In this document: piece by piece, positions 1-8,272 of the stretch
Layout: every line of letters starts with the position of its first letter
Numbering within the stretch: the first letter of the stretch is position 1
Notes under the pieces: model-generated
Database searches by the model: none
The model's input: only the letters and a program-made list of their open reading frames with translations
Told to the model about the DNA's origin: nothing
Assembly (NCBI GenBank): GCA_024643645.1
Contig: JAHEMN010000006.1
Span: forward strand, 1 to 55,404
Length of the DNA: 55,404 nt
Direction: 5' to 3'
From: Chitinophagaceae bacterium
GTDB taxonomy: Bacteria > Bacteroidota > Bacteroidia > Chitinophagales > Chitinophagaceae
Program-made: the position numbers and the translations under genes

Positions 1-53
1 ATTTTACTGATTCAGGTAAATTTGAAATTGACGATTTGCATAAAATCAAGTAA
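1..53 (+). CDS. 3' end of an upstream gene (partial)
   Basis: An open frame enters from the left edge and stops with TAA at 51-53. The last residues read FTDSGKFEIDDLHKIK. This looks like a natural hydrophilic C-terminus, but 16 residues are too few to name a family. The 72 bases to the next gene show no clear terminator. Confidence 0.4.
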   Translation, partial: FTDSGKFEIDDLHKIK

Positions 54-125
54 CTTTTGATTGAAAGTGTGTTTAGTTGCAATAATTGCAAAAAGAGTTT
101 CTGCCATTAACCTTAACCAACAATA

Positions 126-1127
126 ATGAACTCTGGTAATTCACAAGATTTCTTGTTTGATCATATCAAAGAAATGCTCCAGGAGGATATTTCGATGGTG
201 GACATTATTTCTGAAGTTTTGCATATTAGCAGTGATAGTGCCTATCGCCGGATACGTGGAGAAACACCTCTTGTTTTAGAAGAAGCTAAAGTGCTTTGTG
301 ATCATTTTCAAATTTCCCTGGACCGTTTATTAGGTATCAAAAGTGGTTATACACTTTTTCGAACAGAACGGATAGATAATCAGAATTTTACTTTTGAAAA
401 ATACCTGAATAATATACTGGGACATTTAAATCAGCTCAACGGATTTTTACATAAAGAAATTATCTATTTATCGAAAGATCTCCCGTTTTTTCATAATTTT
501 TCCAATGAGCAATTATTTGCATTTCATTATTATTTTTGGATGAAGTCTATTCTCCGTCATCCGGATTTTGAAAATAAACAATTTTCTCCCAACTGTCTTA
601 CTCCAGAAATTAAAAAAATCGGCAGTGAGCTGATTCATACTTATAACAAAATACCGTCTACTGAAATCTGGAATACAGAATGTATCAACAGTATTATTTT
701 CCAGGTAGAAGCTTATAGAGAAGCAGGATTTTTTAATGCTGAAAAAGACATCATGTTGATTTACGAAGCTTTGGAATCTACTATTACCCATTTGAAGAAT
801 CAGGCCGAAGCAGGCTGCAAGTACTTACCAGAGGGAAACCCGGATTTAAATAAGAATAATTTTAAATTTTTCTATAACCGCATGACATTGGGTGACAATA
901 CAATAATGGGGATTACAGATCATTTTAAAATGGTTTTTTTAAATTATGATGTAATGAATTATATGACTACAAGGGATGTTAAATTTTGTGAAGATGTTTA
1001 CAGTGATCTGCAAGGCAGGATGCGGAGGAGTACATTGATCAGTAATTCCGGTGAGAAACAACGAAATATTTTCTTTAATATCTTATTACATAAAATAGAG
1101 GATCGCAAAAAAAGTTTATTGATATGA
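126..1127 (+). CDS. HTH-domain regulator, first of a tandem pair
   Basis: A 333-residue cytoplasmic protein without signal peptide or membrane segment. Residues about 20-70 look like a Cro/XRE-type helix-turn-helix (IISEVLHISSDSAYRRIRGE, then LEEAKVLCDHFQISLDRLL). The remaining 260 residues are rich in aromatic and helical segments and resemble no domain I can name. The next gene is a full-length paralogue; the two overlap by 4 bases (ATGA), so they are almost certainly co-transcribed and translationally coupled. A DNA-binding regulator, possibly a heterodimer with its partner, is an inference. The ATG at 126 is the first in frame. Confidence 0.8.
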   Translation: MNSGNSQDFLFDHIKEMLQEDISMVDIISEVLHISSDSAYRRIRGETPLVLEEAKVLCDHFQISLDRLLGIKSGYTLFRTERIDNQNFTFEKYLNNILGHLNQLNGFLHKEIIYLSKDLPFFHNFSNEQLFAFHYYFWMKSILRHPDFENKQFSPNCLTPEIKKIGSELIHTYNKIPSTEIWNTECINSIIFQVEAYREAGFFNAEKDIMLIYEALESTITHLKNQAEAGCKYLPEGNPDLNKNNFKFFYNRMTLGDNTIMGITDHFKMVFLNYDVMNYMTTRDVKFCEDVYSDLQGRMRRSTLISNSGEKQRNIFFNILLHKIEDRKKSLLI

Positions 1128-2125
1128 CAAGCGGAGAAATACAGGGGCAAATTTTTAAAGCAATCAAAACAAGGGCAGGTGAAAACCAGTTAGTGGCTGA
1201 TGAAATTGCTAAACTTTTAGATATAAGTACGGATAGTGCTTATAGAAGAATGAGGGGTGAAAAAACGATTTCATTAGATGAATTGCATATACTCTGTAGT
1301 CATTATAAAATTTCGTTAGACAAACTCATGAATGTAGACACAGGAGTCTTGCTGTTTGAAGGGAATTTTATAGATTACCAGAATTTTCATTTTGATGCAT
1401 ACCTGAAGGGCATTTCTCATCAGCTGGCTTACATGAATAGTTTTAATAAGAAGGAATTTTTTTATTTATGCAAAGACTCACCCATTTTTCATCATTTTTA
1501 TTTCCGTGACTTTGCTGCTTTCAAGCATTATTTCTGGATGAGTACTTTATTATACTTCCCAGAGTTCAGGAATAAGAAGATCAATTTGGAAAGTTATCCT
1601 GATGAATATTTTGAAATAGGTAAAACGATCCTGGATCTATATGATCAGCTGGATAGTGTGGAAATCTGGAATATTGAAAACCTGAATGGGACACTTCGGC
1701 AAATTGATTACTATCAGCAATGTGGACTATTTTATTCTGACAATGATATTTTAAAAGTATATGAAGCCATTGAAAAAATGATGGATCACTTGCTGAAACA
1801 GGCAGAGTTAGGATATAAATTTAAATATAATGATCCAGACCGAAAACCAATGGGTAAGTACAGAATGTATTTTAATGAAGTGGTATTGGGCGATAATCAG
1901 ATGTTGGTTGTTGTAGATGACTCTAAAATTGCTTATGTGCCACATTCAGCAGCGAATTACATGATAACCAGGGATGATGTTTACTGTGACAAATTTCATA
2001 ATTACCTGCAAAACCTGATGCGTCGCTCAACTTTGATAAGTGAGGTAAGCGAAAAAGAAAGGTCAAAATTTTTCCGGATAATAAAAGACAAAATAAATAG
2101 CCGTAAGGAAAAGCTCAAACTATAA
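1124..2125 (+). CDS. HTH-domain regulator, second of a tandem pair
   Basis: Also 333 residues and colinear with the preceding protein. The N-terminal HTH is conserved (ISTDSAYRRMRGE, LDELHILCSHYKISLDKLM), as are long C-terminal stretches such as the WN-containing segment near residue 180 and the MRRSTLIS motif near the end. The equal lengths and 4-base overlap point to local duplication followed by divergence. The conserved C-terminal half is the probable effector or dimerisation part. No target operon can be read from the sequence; the DUF4197 pair downstream is the nearest candidate. Confidence 0.8.
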   Translation: MTSGEIQGQIFKAIKTRAGENQLVADEIAKLLDISTDSAYRRMRGEKTISLDELHILCSHYKISLDKLMNVDTGVLLFEGNFIDYQNFHFDAYLKGISHQLAYMNSFNKKEFFYLCKDSPIFHHFYFRDFAAFKHYFWMSTLLYFPEFRNKKINLESYPDEYFEIGKTILDLYDQLDSVEIWNIENLNGTLRQIDYYQQCGLFYSDNDILKVYEAIEKMMDHLLKQAELGYKFKYNDPDRKPMGKYRMYFNEVVLGDNQMLVVVDDSKIAYVPHSAANYMITRDDVYCDKFHNYLQNLMRRSTLISEVSEKERSKFFRIIKDKINSRKEKLKL

Positions 2126-2260
2126 TTTTATTCTGCAACTTTTTCTATAGTCACATCTTCTGTACTATCTGTAGAATTATTAATATAAAACGATAAAAAA
2201 ACTTTATGTTGCAGGTAGCTTTTTTTGATATCTGAATTTTTAAAATAAAAATTAATTGTA

Positions 2261-2959
2261 ATGAAAAAATTATTGACAGTTCTTGTCTTTTCAATAGTAC
2301 TAAGTGGTTGTGATGTACTTTCAAATTTACCGGGTACAGGAGGAGTTACAGAAACAGAGGCAGGACAAGGTATTAAAGAGGCACTTGGGCAGGGATTGGT
2401 GAAAGCAGTATTACAATTAAATAAAGAAGATGGTTTTTTCAAAGATGCTTTATATAAAGTATTACTTCCTCCCGATGCGAAAAAAATAGAAAATACTCTT
2501 CGTGACCTTGGCATGGGTAAAATGGTAGATAAAGCAATTCTACAGATAAACAGAGCAGCAGAGGATGCAGCGGGCTATGCTAAACCTATTTTTGTTGATG
2601 CTATAAAAAGTATGACCATCAGCGATGCAATTGGGTTGGTTAAAAATGGTGATACAAGTGCAACTCATTTCTTTCGGATAAAAACAACTGATAAATTGAT
2701 CGCCGCTTTTTTACCTGTGATAAAAACATCTTTGGATAAGCTTGATGCAACTAAGTATTACAGCGATGTTGTAAATACATATAATAATTTCCCTACAACC
2801 TTTAAAAAAATAAATCCGGATCTGCCGGGATTTGTTACTGAAAGAGCAACAGATGCATTATTTGATCTGGTGGCAAAAGAAGAAGTGAATATCCGTACAA
2901 ATCTTGCAGCCAGAACAACTGACCTGCTCCGAAGAGTATTTGGAGGTGGTGTTAGATAA
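2261..2959 (+). CDS. DUF4197 family lipoprotein
   Basis: 232 residues. A lipobox (VLSGC, Cys about residue 17) follows a short hydrophobic leader, so this should be a lipoprotein. The body matches DUF4197: ETEAGQGIKEALGQGL near residue 33, then the helical block with INRAAEDAAGYAKPIFVDAI and the C-terminal TKYYSDVVNTYNNFP and ATDALFDLVAKEE segments. The function of the family is unknown. A paralogue follows 105 bases downstream in the same direction. Confidence 0.85.
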   Translation: MKKLLTVLVFSIVLSGCDVLSNLPGTGGVTETEAGQGIKEALGQGLVKAVLQLNKEDGFFKDALYKVLLPPDAKKIENTLRDLGMGKMVDKAILQINRAAEDAAGYAKPIFVDAIKSMTISDAIGLVKNGDTSATHFFRIKTTDKLIAAFLPVIKTSLDKLDATKYYSDVVNTYNNFPTTFKKINPDLPGFVTERATDALFDLVAKEEVNIRTNLAARTTDLLRRVFGGGVR

Positions 2960-2993
2960 CCCAGGCGCAACTAATACCTTAAAATATCGTCAA

Positions 2994-3036
2994 AATACCA
3001 GCTAATCCTTAAAATTCAGGGATAATGGTATTATTT
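2994..3036 (+). terminator. possible terminator or attenuator between the DUF4197 genes
   Basis: AATACCA at 2994-3000 can pair with TGGTATT at 3026-3032, with inner ATCC/GGAT pairing, followed by a short T-rich stretch. The stem is interrupted, so it may only reduce read-through into the second gene. Confidence 0.4.
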
Positions 3037-3064
3037 TGGCTCATCATTTAATAATTCATCTTAT

Positions 3065-3775
3065 ATGAAAACATTTATTACTGCAATTGCTCTCTTTTTT
3101 ATTTTACCTGCTACAACCTATTCGCAAATAAAAATTCCTAAAATATTATCCGGAAAGACATCCGGTGTTTCTGAAAATGAAGCCGGGCAAGGAATAAAAG
3201 AAGCCTTGTTACAAGGGGTTACGAATGCAGTATTAAACCTCAATAAGACCGATGGTTTTTTTGGAAGTGAGGTCTATAAAATGTTTTTACCCGAAGATGC
3301 ATTAAAAGCTGAAAAGACTTTACGCAAAATTGGTATGGGAGCACAGGTGGATAAAGCAATTTTATCCATTAACAGGGGGGCGGAGGATGCAGTAGCATTT
3401 GCCAAACCTATTTTTATTGATGCAATAAAACAAATGACATTGACGGATGCATTGAATATAGTGAGGGGCCCAAAGGATGGAGCTACGAATTATTTCAAAG
3501 ACAAGACTAAATTAAAGCTGATCACTGCCTTTACTCCATCTGTTGAATCATCTTTAGAAAAAGTGGATGCTACAAAGTATTATTCAGATGTAGTAACTAG
3601 TTATAACAAGCTACCTACTACTTTTAAAAAGATAGATCCAGATCTTACGTCATACGTTGTTGGAAAAGCTGTTGATGCATTGTTTGACCAGGTTGCCAAA
3701 GAAGAAGCAAATATTAGAGCAAACCCTCTGGCAAGAACTTCGGATATATTGAAGAAAGTATTCGGTAGTAATTAA
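3065..3775 (+). CDS. DUF4197 family exported protein, paralogue
   Basis: 236 residues with a Sec-type signal peptide ending near TTYSQ (residue about 21) and no lipobox Cys, so this copy is probably soluble in the periplasm whereas its neighbour is lipidated. It shares with it ENEAGQGIKEALLQG, INRGAEDAVAFAKPIFIDAI, TKYYSDVVTSYNKLPTTFKK and VDALFDQVAKEE. The stop lies 3 bases from the stop of the convergent OmpA-like gene. Function unknown. Confidence 0.85.
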   Translation: MKTFITAIALFFILPATTYSQIKIPKILSGKTSGVSENEAGQGIKEALLQGVTNAVLNLNKTDGFFGSEVYKMFLPEDALKAEKTLRKIGMGAQVDKAILSINRGAEDAVAFAKPIFIDAIKQMTLTDALNIVRGPKDGATNYFKDKTKLKLITAFTPSVESSLEKVDATKYYSDVVTSYNKLPTTFKKIDPDLTSYVVGKAVDALFDQVAKEEANIRANPLARTSDILKKVFGSN

Positions 3776-3778
3776 AAC

Positions 3779-4675
3779 TTAATCAGGGAAAATACTCCAG
3801 AATAATAAAACGATCCTTCTTCTAGGGTCTTCTATAGAATAGTTATTGATTTTTGGATCGGGTAGTTTTTCACCCATTCCTTGATATAAATAAAGAATAT
3901 TGTTAATGGTAGAACCATCTTTAGCTTTACCTACTGTAAATGTTTTTAAAAGATCTATTACAGACTCTGCTCTTGCGTTTGATAATTCTTTATTCAGATC
4001 TTCGTTCGTAAGTGGTTTTCTTCCCGACAACTTCATTCTTTCTACCAGTTTGTTATGAAGACTTGTACCATCTACGATCGTCGAACCATCTGCATAGCCT
4101 TTAGCAGTAATTACTAATGATAAAGGGAAGTCGGGGTATTTATTGATGAAGTAATCGATTTCCTTTGTAACCGGTTCAAACGTTTTTCCTATTGTTTTAG
4201 CTACTTCCTTTGAGAGGTTATATTGGCCGGGATCAAATATTACATCCTGATCCAGTCTTATAACCGTATTCCTGTTTATTAATTCAGTAATTAGAGAAAC
4301 TTTATCATTGATCAGATCTTCTTTCTTTTTAGAAAATGTCAATGCCTTTTGTAAACGGTTCCAGTCATTTCTGTTTACTGCAACGTCGCCTATCAGTATT
4401 TCATTTCTCTTTATAAGAGTATCAATTTCTTTATTAGTAGTATTTATAAATTTTTGAAGACGGTAACTGGCTGTATCATCCATCTCATTCTGATCTTGTT
4501 TTACTTTTCTTTTCTTATCCAGTTTTTTTAAATCATTACTATGTGTAAGTAACTGGCTGTCAACTATTGCCAGGTTTTGTTTGTAAGTAGTGACTTTTTT
4601 TTGCGGCACACAGGAGAAAAGGTTGGCAGCAATAACTATAACGACCAGCAGGTGCTGTATTTTAAAACTTCTCAT
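3779..4675 (-). CDS. OmpA-like lipoprotein
   Basis: 298 residues. The signal peptide ends in a lipobox (NLFSC, Cys about 22), followed by a charged, coiled-coil-prone region (about 40-145) and a C-terminal OmpA/MotB-like domain. That domain is seen in VIFDPGQYNLSKE, the VITAKGYADGS stretch, LSNARAESVIDLL and the final DPRRRIVLLF. Such domains bind the peptidoglycan peptide non-covalently, so a role tethering outer membrane and cell wall is likely. A large insertion between GYADGS and LSNARAES makes the domain atypical. The start lies 57 bases downstream of the flavin reductase stop. Confidence 0.75.
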   Translation of the reverse strand: MRSFKIQHLLVVIVIAANLFSCVPQKKVTTYKQNLAIVDSQLLTHSNDLKKLDKKRKVKQDQNEMDDTASYRLQKFINTTNKEIDTLIKRNEILIGDVAVNRNDWNRLQKALTFSKKKEDLINDKVSLITELINRNTVIRLDQDVIFDPGQYNLSKEVAKTIGKTFEPVTKEIDYFINKYPDFPLSLVITAKGYADGSTIVDGTSLHNKLVERMKLSGRKPLTNEDLNKELSNARAESVIDLLKTFTVGKAKDGSTINNILYLYQGMGEKLPDPKINNYSIEDPRRRIVLLFWSIFPD

Positions 4676-4732
4676 AGAAGAATATTTTAAAGATGCTTTT
4701 AAAGATAAAAAAGTATTGGCAGAAAAAGAAGA

Positions 4733-5614
4733 TTATGCTCCAGCTAATAATACCTGCCAGGCAGCAGCAATATTGCCATCATTCAATAGCTTTTGAGCAT
4801 ATAAGTGGAGCTCTTTTTCCATTTCTTCAGGGTTGATATTATAATACTGAATGATCTGTTTCAGATGTGAATCATCAAATGAGGGATCTATTGAAGGGAT
4901 CTCCTGCACATTTGCCAATTGCCCCAGATCATTGCCGGATAATATCTTACTGTTTCTAATGGCCATCGGAAGTGCATCTATACCGATTCCTAATTCTGTA
5001 TTTGGCTTTTGTACCTGAAATAAATTAGTTTCATCAACCTTACAATACCAATCACCACCAAGCCTGGCTACATGATTTATTTTTCGCTGGTCCATTTTTT
5101 TATTTTCATCTAACAACGAGTCATCAATATGCATTATCAGTACTTCACAAATTACCAATTGACCGGCACCGCCTTCATTGCCTAATGGTTTTACTTCAAT
5201 TACTTTGCATTCTAATTTTACTTTACTTTCTTTTACCATCGGTGGTTTTACTTTTGTTGCTGCAACTTCTGTAAAACCGGCTTTTACAAATTCATTCACC
5301 TCTTTTGGAAATTCGCAACTTGATAGTGACATCTGTTGCACCATATCATACGTTACGATATTAATAACAACTTCAGGTACTTCCAGTACATTTTCTAACG
5401 TATGCTTGGTGGTATTATCTCTGCCTCTTCTTGCCGGAGAAAAAATTACTACAGGCGGATTGGAAGAGAATAAATTAAAAAAACTAAAGGGGCTTAAATT
5501 AATATTACCGGCTTTGTCAATAGTAGAAGCAAAGCAAATTGGCCTTGGTGCTATTACATGTTGCAGGTAATATTGCTTTTCGGCTGGCTTTAAATTTTGC
5601 AGATCTAAAATCAT
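4733..5614 (-). CDS. flavin reductase-like (FMN-binding split-barrel) protein
   Basis: 293 residues, cytoplasmic. Residues about 1-205 match the flavin reductase-like split barrel: APRPICFASTIDKAGNINLSPFSFFNLFSSNPP is the characteristic flavin-site region, followed by the RGRDNTTKHTLENV stretch and VARLGGDWYC at the end of the domain. The C-terminal 85 residues are helical and specific to this subfamily. Known relatives bind FMN and reduce it with NAD(P)H or form part of oxygenases; the substrate here is unknown. It lies downstream of the GxxExxY gene and FAH-like enzyme on the same strand. Confidence 0.8.
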   Translation of the reverse strand: MILDLQNLKPAEKQYYLQHVIAPRPICFASTIDKAGNINLSPFSFFNLFSSNPPVVIFSPARRGRDNTTKHTLENVLEVPEVVINIVTYDMVQQMSLSSCEFPKEVNEFVKAGFTEVAATKVKPPMVKESKVKLECKVIEVKPLGNEGGAGQLVICEVLIMHIDDSLLDENKKMDQRKINHVARLGGDWYCKVDETNLFQVQKPNTELGIGIDALPMAIRNSKILSGNDLGQLANVQEIPSIDPSFDDSHLKQIIQYYNINPEEMEKELHLYAQKLLNDGNIAAAWQVLLAGA

Positions 5615-5623
5615 ATAGTTTTT

Positions 5624-6093
5624 TTACCGCAGAGAACAGGAGTAATATGAGTTTCCGCTGAGTTAAAAGTTATAGACAATTCTTTGAAATCCTTCTTTTA
5701 GCAGAGGTACATTGAAATTAATAAGATAGCCCAGTCTTTTATCTGCTAATTTTAAATAGGTAATTAATTGAGCTTTAAAAATTGGTTCAATTTTATCTAC
5801 TGCTTTTAACTCAAGAATAATTTCATTTTCAACAAGTATGTCTATTACATAAATTTTTCCTAATAAAACACCTTTATATTCCATTTCAATCGGTACCTGT
5901 GCTTTAACTTTAATCTCTCTGATTTGTAATTCTCTTATTAAAGCATTGGCATATGCAGATTCTAATAAGCCCGGCCCCAATTCTCTGTGTACAGTAATAC
6001 AGGCATCAAGAATATTCCCTCCCAATTCATTTAATCTTTCATTGTCATAATTTCTCTGCGTTAACTCTCTGGCCTCTTGTTCTCTGCGGTTAA
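5624..6093. repeat. 13-bp inverted repeats bracketing the GxxExxY gene
   Basis: ACCGCAGAGAACA occurs on the plus strand at 5626-5638 and, perfectly inverted, at 6078-6090. Both copies point inward at the gene at 5663-6025 and are preceded by T/A-rich bases. The right flank holds a second degenerate copy in tandem (reverse strand of about 6052-6067, reading GTTAACGCAGAGAA). The left flank has a related stretch at 5654-5665 (CCGCTGAGTTAA). The right arm overlaps the stop codon of the FAH-like gene. No target-site duplication is evident. Confidence 0.7.
5663..6025 (-). CDS. GxxExxY family protein (PD-(D/E)XK nuclease-like)
   Basis: About 120 residues. The family signature is clear: ILDACITVHRELGPGLLESAY, then IDILVENEIILELKAVDKI, where the Asp and the ELK triad form a PD-(D/E)XK-like site, and the C-terminal LGYLINFNVP. 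The start is a problem. No in-frame ATG exists; TTG at 6025 is the best candidate, yet homologous-looking residues (NERLNEL) continue upstream and the frame stays open through the flanking repeat to about 6100. The biological role of the family is not established. The gene sits between inverted repeats, which suggests it arrived as a small unit. Confidence 0.8.
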   Translation of the reverse strand: MGGNILDACITVHRELGPGLLESAYANALIRELQIREIKVKAQVPIEMEYKGVLLGKIYVIDILVENEIILELKAVDKIEPIFKAQLITYLKLADKRLGYLINFNVPLLKEGFQRIVYNF

Positions 6094-7097
6094 CCCTTCT
6101 TCAAACCCAATATACTCCAATCAGTCTCTTCTGCAACTATCGTATTACTCAGCTTTCCCAATCCATCAATTTCCATTTCTACTACATCTCCAGCCTGTAA
6201 CCATTGCTCCGTATAATCAGGATCATTGAATTTACCTGTTCCATTCAATTCAAGAAAACAACCAGTACCTACTGTTCCGCTACCAATCACATCACCGGGA
6301 TAAAGATCAACACCATAAGAGGCTCTTTCAATTATTTCAGCAAAGGTCCAATCCATATCACCTACATTACCCTCACTTACCTGAGTGCCATTTACCCAGC
6401 ATTTCATATTCAGATTCCAGCCAATACCAGTATGATTTTCTTTGGCAGGTATTTCTAACGACTGTAGTTCATCTAATGTAACCAACCAAGGGCCAATCAC
6501 TGTTGAAAAATCTTTTCCTTTTGCGGGCCCAAGATTTAATTTCATTTCTTCCATCTGCAATCCTCTTGCACTCATATCATTCATGATCATAAGACCACCA
6601 ATATAATCTTCTGCCTCTGCAGCTTTTATATTTCTACCATGTTTACAAATTACGATTGCAGCTTCGAGTTCAAAATCCAGTTTATGGAAATGGTCGGGCA
6701 TGCATCTTATATCTCCCGGCCCACTGATGCTATGATGATTGGTGAAATAAAAGATGGGGAACTGATCAAATTCGGGGATCATGTCTACCTTCCTGTTTCT
6801 TCTTGCAGCAGCAACGTGTTGACGAAAGGCATAGCCATCTCTGCAACTGGTAGGGAAAGGTACCGGTGCCAGTAACTGCAACTCATTCAGCGGAACACAT
6901 TTGTTTGATGTTCTGGTACCTTCCCTTAACATTAATTCACCGGCTTGTGCCTGCGGAAAGGAATCCTCCCAGTAATTTAAAAACATATTCATACTGTTGG
7001 GAAGATCGGGATGCAATGTATCCATATCGTACACCATATCATTGATCAGTACACCCAATTGTTCATGTTCATCTTTGATATAAGAAACAAGTTTCAT
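6090..7097 (-). CDS. fumarylacetoacetate hydrolase family protein
   Basis: 335 residues, cytoplasmic. The FAH-type fold is recognised from GYAFRQHVAAARRNR, then DFELEAAIVICKHGRNI (acidic metal ligands), YIGGLMIMNDMSARGLQ (Asp ligand), and GSGTVGTGCFLELNG near the C-terminus. Members cleave carbon-carbon bonds in fumarylacetoacetate and related 2-keto acids using a divalent metal. In Bacteroidota this length class is often linked to tyrosine breakdown, but no homogentisate gene is nearby, so the substrate is open. Its stop codon lies within the right inverted repeat of the GxxExxY unit. Confidence 0.85.
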   Translation of the reverse strand: MKLVSYIKDEHEQLGVLINDMVYDMDTLHPDLPNSMNMFLNYWEDSFPQAQAGELMLREGTRTSNKCVPLNELQLLAPVPFPTSCRDGYAFRQHVAAARRNRKVDMIPEFDQFPIFYFTNHHSISGPGDIRCMPDHFHKLDFELEAAIVICKHGRNIKAAEAEDYIGGLMIMNDMSARGLQMEEMKLNLGPAKGKDFSTVIGPWLVTLDELQSLEIPAKENHTGIGWNLNMKCWVNGTQVSEGNVGDMDWTFAEIIERASYGVDLYPGDVIGSGTVGTGCFLELNGTGKFNDPDYTEQWLQAGDVVEMEIDGLGKLSNTIVAEETDWSILGLKKG

Positions 7098-7250
7098 CTG
7101 TAATAATTTTAAGAGTTGCTAAGGTAGTTAATTTGAGGTTTTTATTTTTATAAATGCTTTCATTTTCAACCGATTGTGTGGCTGATTATAATCATATGCT
7201 TTTTATGAATTTGTATATGATATCGCTTCTCATTCTACATCTTGCTTTCT

Positions 7251-7258
7251 TATCTTTG
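7251..7258 (+). promoter_or_regulatory. TAnnTTTG promoter box for the hydroxylase gene
   Basis: TATCTTTG matches the Bacteroidota -7 consensus exactly and ends 4 bases before ATG 7263. It lies inside the longer frame starting at 7242, so it argues for the ATG at 7263 with a very short or absent leader. Confidence 0.65.
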
Positions 7259-7262
7259 CGCC

Positions 7263-7934
7263 ATGGAATTCGAAAAAATTCACAATAAAGGTCAGGCTCA
7301 GTTATTTAAGAATCCTTACCTGGAAATGTTGACAAAAACACACCCTTTAGTGATCTGGGGAATGTATACACCCGTAATGGTTTATATGTTGTATTACAGT
7401 GGTAATAGTCTTGGGTTTACAACCGGCAGAATTATACTGTTATTTTTGGCCGGGATGTTTTTCTGGACATTTTTTGAATATTTAGCTCATCGCTTCCTGT
7501 TTCATATGATTGCCAACAGCGGAAGGGCAAAAAAATTCATTTATACTTTGCATGGTAATCATCATCATTATCCAAGAGATAAGCAGCGTTTGTTTATGCC
7601 TCCCGTACCCAGCCTGATCTTATCATCAGCAATTTTTGGTTTGATGTACCTGGTGATGAGGCAAAGTGCATTCATGTTTTTTCCCGGATTTTTATTAGGC
7701 TACCTGATGTATGGATCTATGCACTATGCCATTCATGCCTGGAACCCGCCATTCAAATGGATGAAGGGGCTTTGGAGAAATCATCATCTGCATCATTATA
7801 AGAATGAGCACAATGGATATGGTGTTAGCTCTACATTGTGGGATCATATATTTGGCACTATGTTCGATCTCAAAAAAGAAAAAGAGGATAAAGAAAAAGT
7901 GAAGGAATTAATGTTTGAGAAAAAAGAAAAATAG
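7263..7934 (+). CDS. sterol desaturase/fatty acid hydroxylase family protein
   Basis: 223 residues from the chosen ATG; an in-frame ATG at 7242 lies upstream of the promoter box and is rejected. The protein has about four hydrophobic segments and the membrane di-iron histidine clusters: HRFLFH near residue 77, HGNHHHYPRDKQR near 97, HYAIH near 152 and HHLHHY near 172. The order and the KQR after the second cluster fit fatty acid 2-hydroxylase-like enzymes, which act at the cytoplasmic membrane on acyl chains and may serve hydroxylated sphingolipids or ornithine lipids (inference). The C-terminus is a lysine/glutamate-rich tail. Confidence 0.85.
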   Translation: MEFEKIHNKGQAQLFKNPYLEMLTKTHPLVIWGMYTPVMVYMLYYSGNSLGFTTGRIILLFLAGMFFWTFFEYLAHRFLFHMIANSGRAKKFIYTLHGNHHHYPRDKQRLFMPPVPSLILSSAIFGLMYLVMRQSAFMFFPGFLLGYLMYGSMHYAIHAWNPPFKWMKGLWRNHHLHHYKNEHNGYGVSSTLWDHIFGTMFDLKKEKEDKEKVKELMFEKKEK

Positions 7935-7936
7935 GG

Positions 7937-8266
7937 TTACCATTTTTCATCCGAATCAATATCATTGTCCCGCTGACTGAACTGTTGGCGGGATTTTATT
8001 TTTTGTAATTGTCTTTCAATGATCAGATCGGCAATTAAACCTGCAGCGTCTTCACCCTGTTTTTGATCCAGCAAATATTTCATTTTAGCTTCATTTACAT
8101 CTATCCTGTACAGGTAAAAAACAAGTTTTTCAAAATCATTGTTAATGAGATGATTTATTTCGGATGACAGTTTAGCCTTTAATTCTTCATAAGTTAATGT
8201 ATCAGCTAACTGAAGATCGAGAGAGTTGTTTATTTCTGGGATTAGTTTGGTATTGACAGGTTTCAT
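7937..8266 (-). CDS. small hypothetical protein
   Basis: 109 residues, no signal peptide. It is helical and charged, with the segment LSSEINHLINNDFEKLVFYLYRIDVNEAKMKYLL in the middle and a Gln/Arg-rich end. I do not recognise a named domain. It starts 6 bases after the TIGR02757 stop on the same strand, so the two are probably one operon, and it converges with the hydroxylase gene 2 bases away. Confidence 0.75.
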   Translation of the reverse strand: MKPVNTKLIPEINNSLDLQLADTLTYEELKAKLSSEINHLINNDFEKLVFYLYRIDVNEAKMKYLLDQKQGEDAAGLIADLIIERQLQKIKSRQQFSQRDNDIDSDEKW

Positions 8267-8272
8267 GATACG

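Noticed and set aside
2128-2514. Minus-strand 128-codon frame opposite the DUF4197 lipoprotein
   Set aside because: Antisense to a gene with a clear signal peptide and domain; composition is that of a shadow frame.
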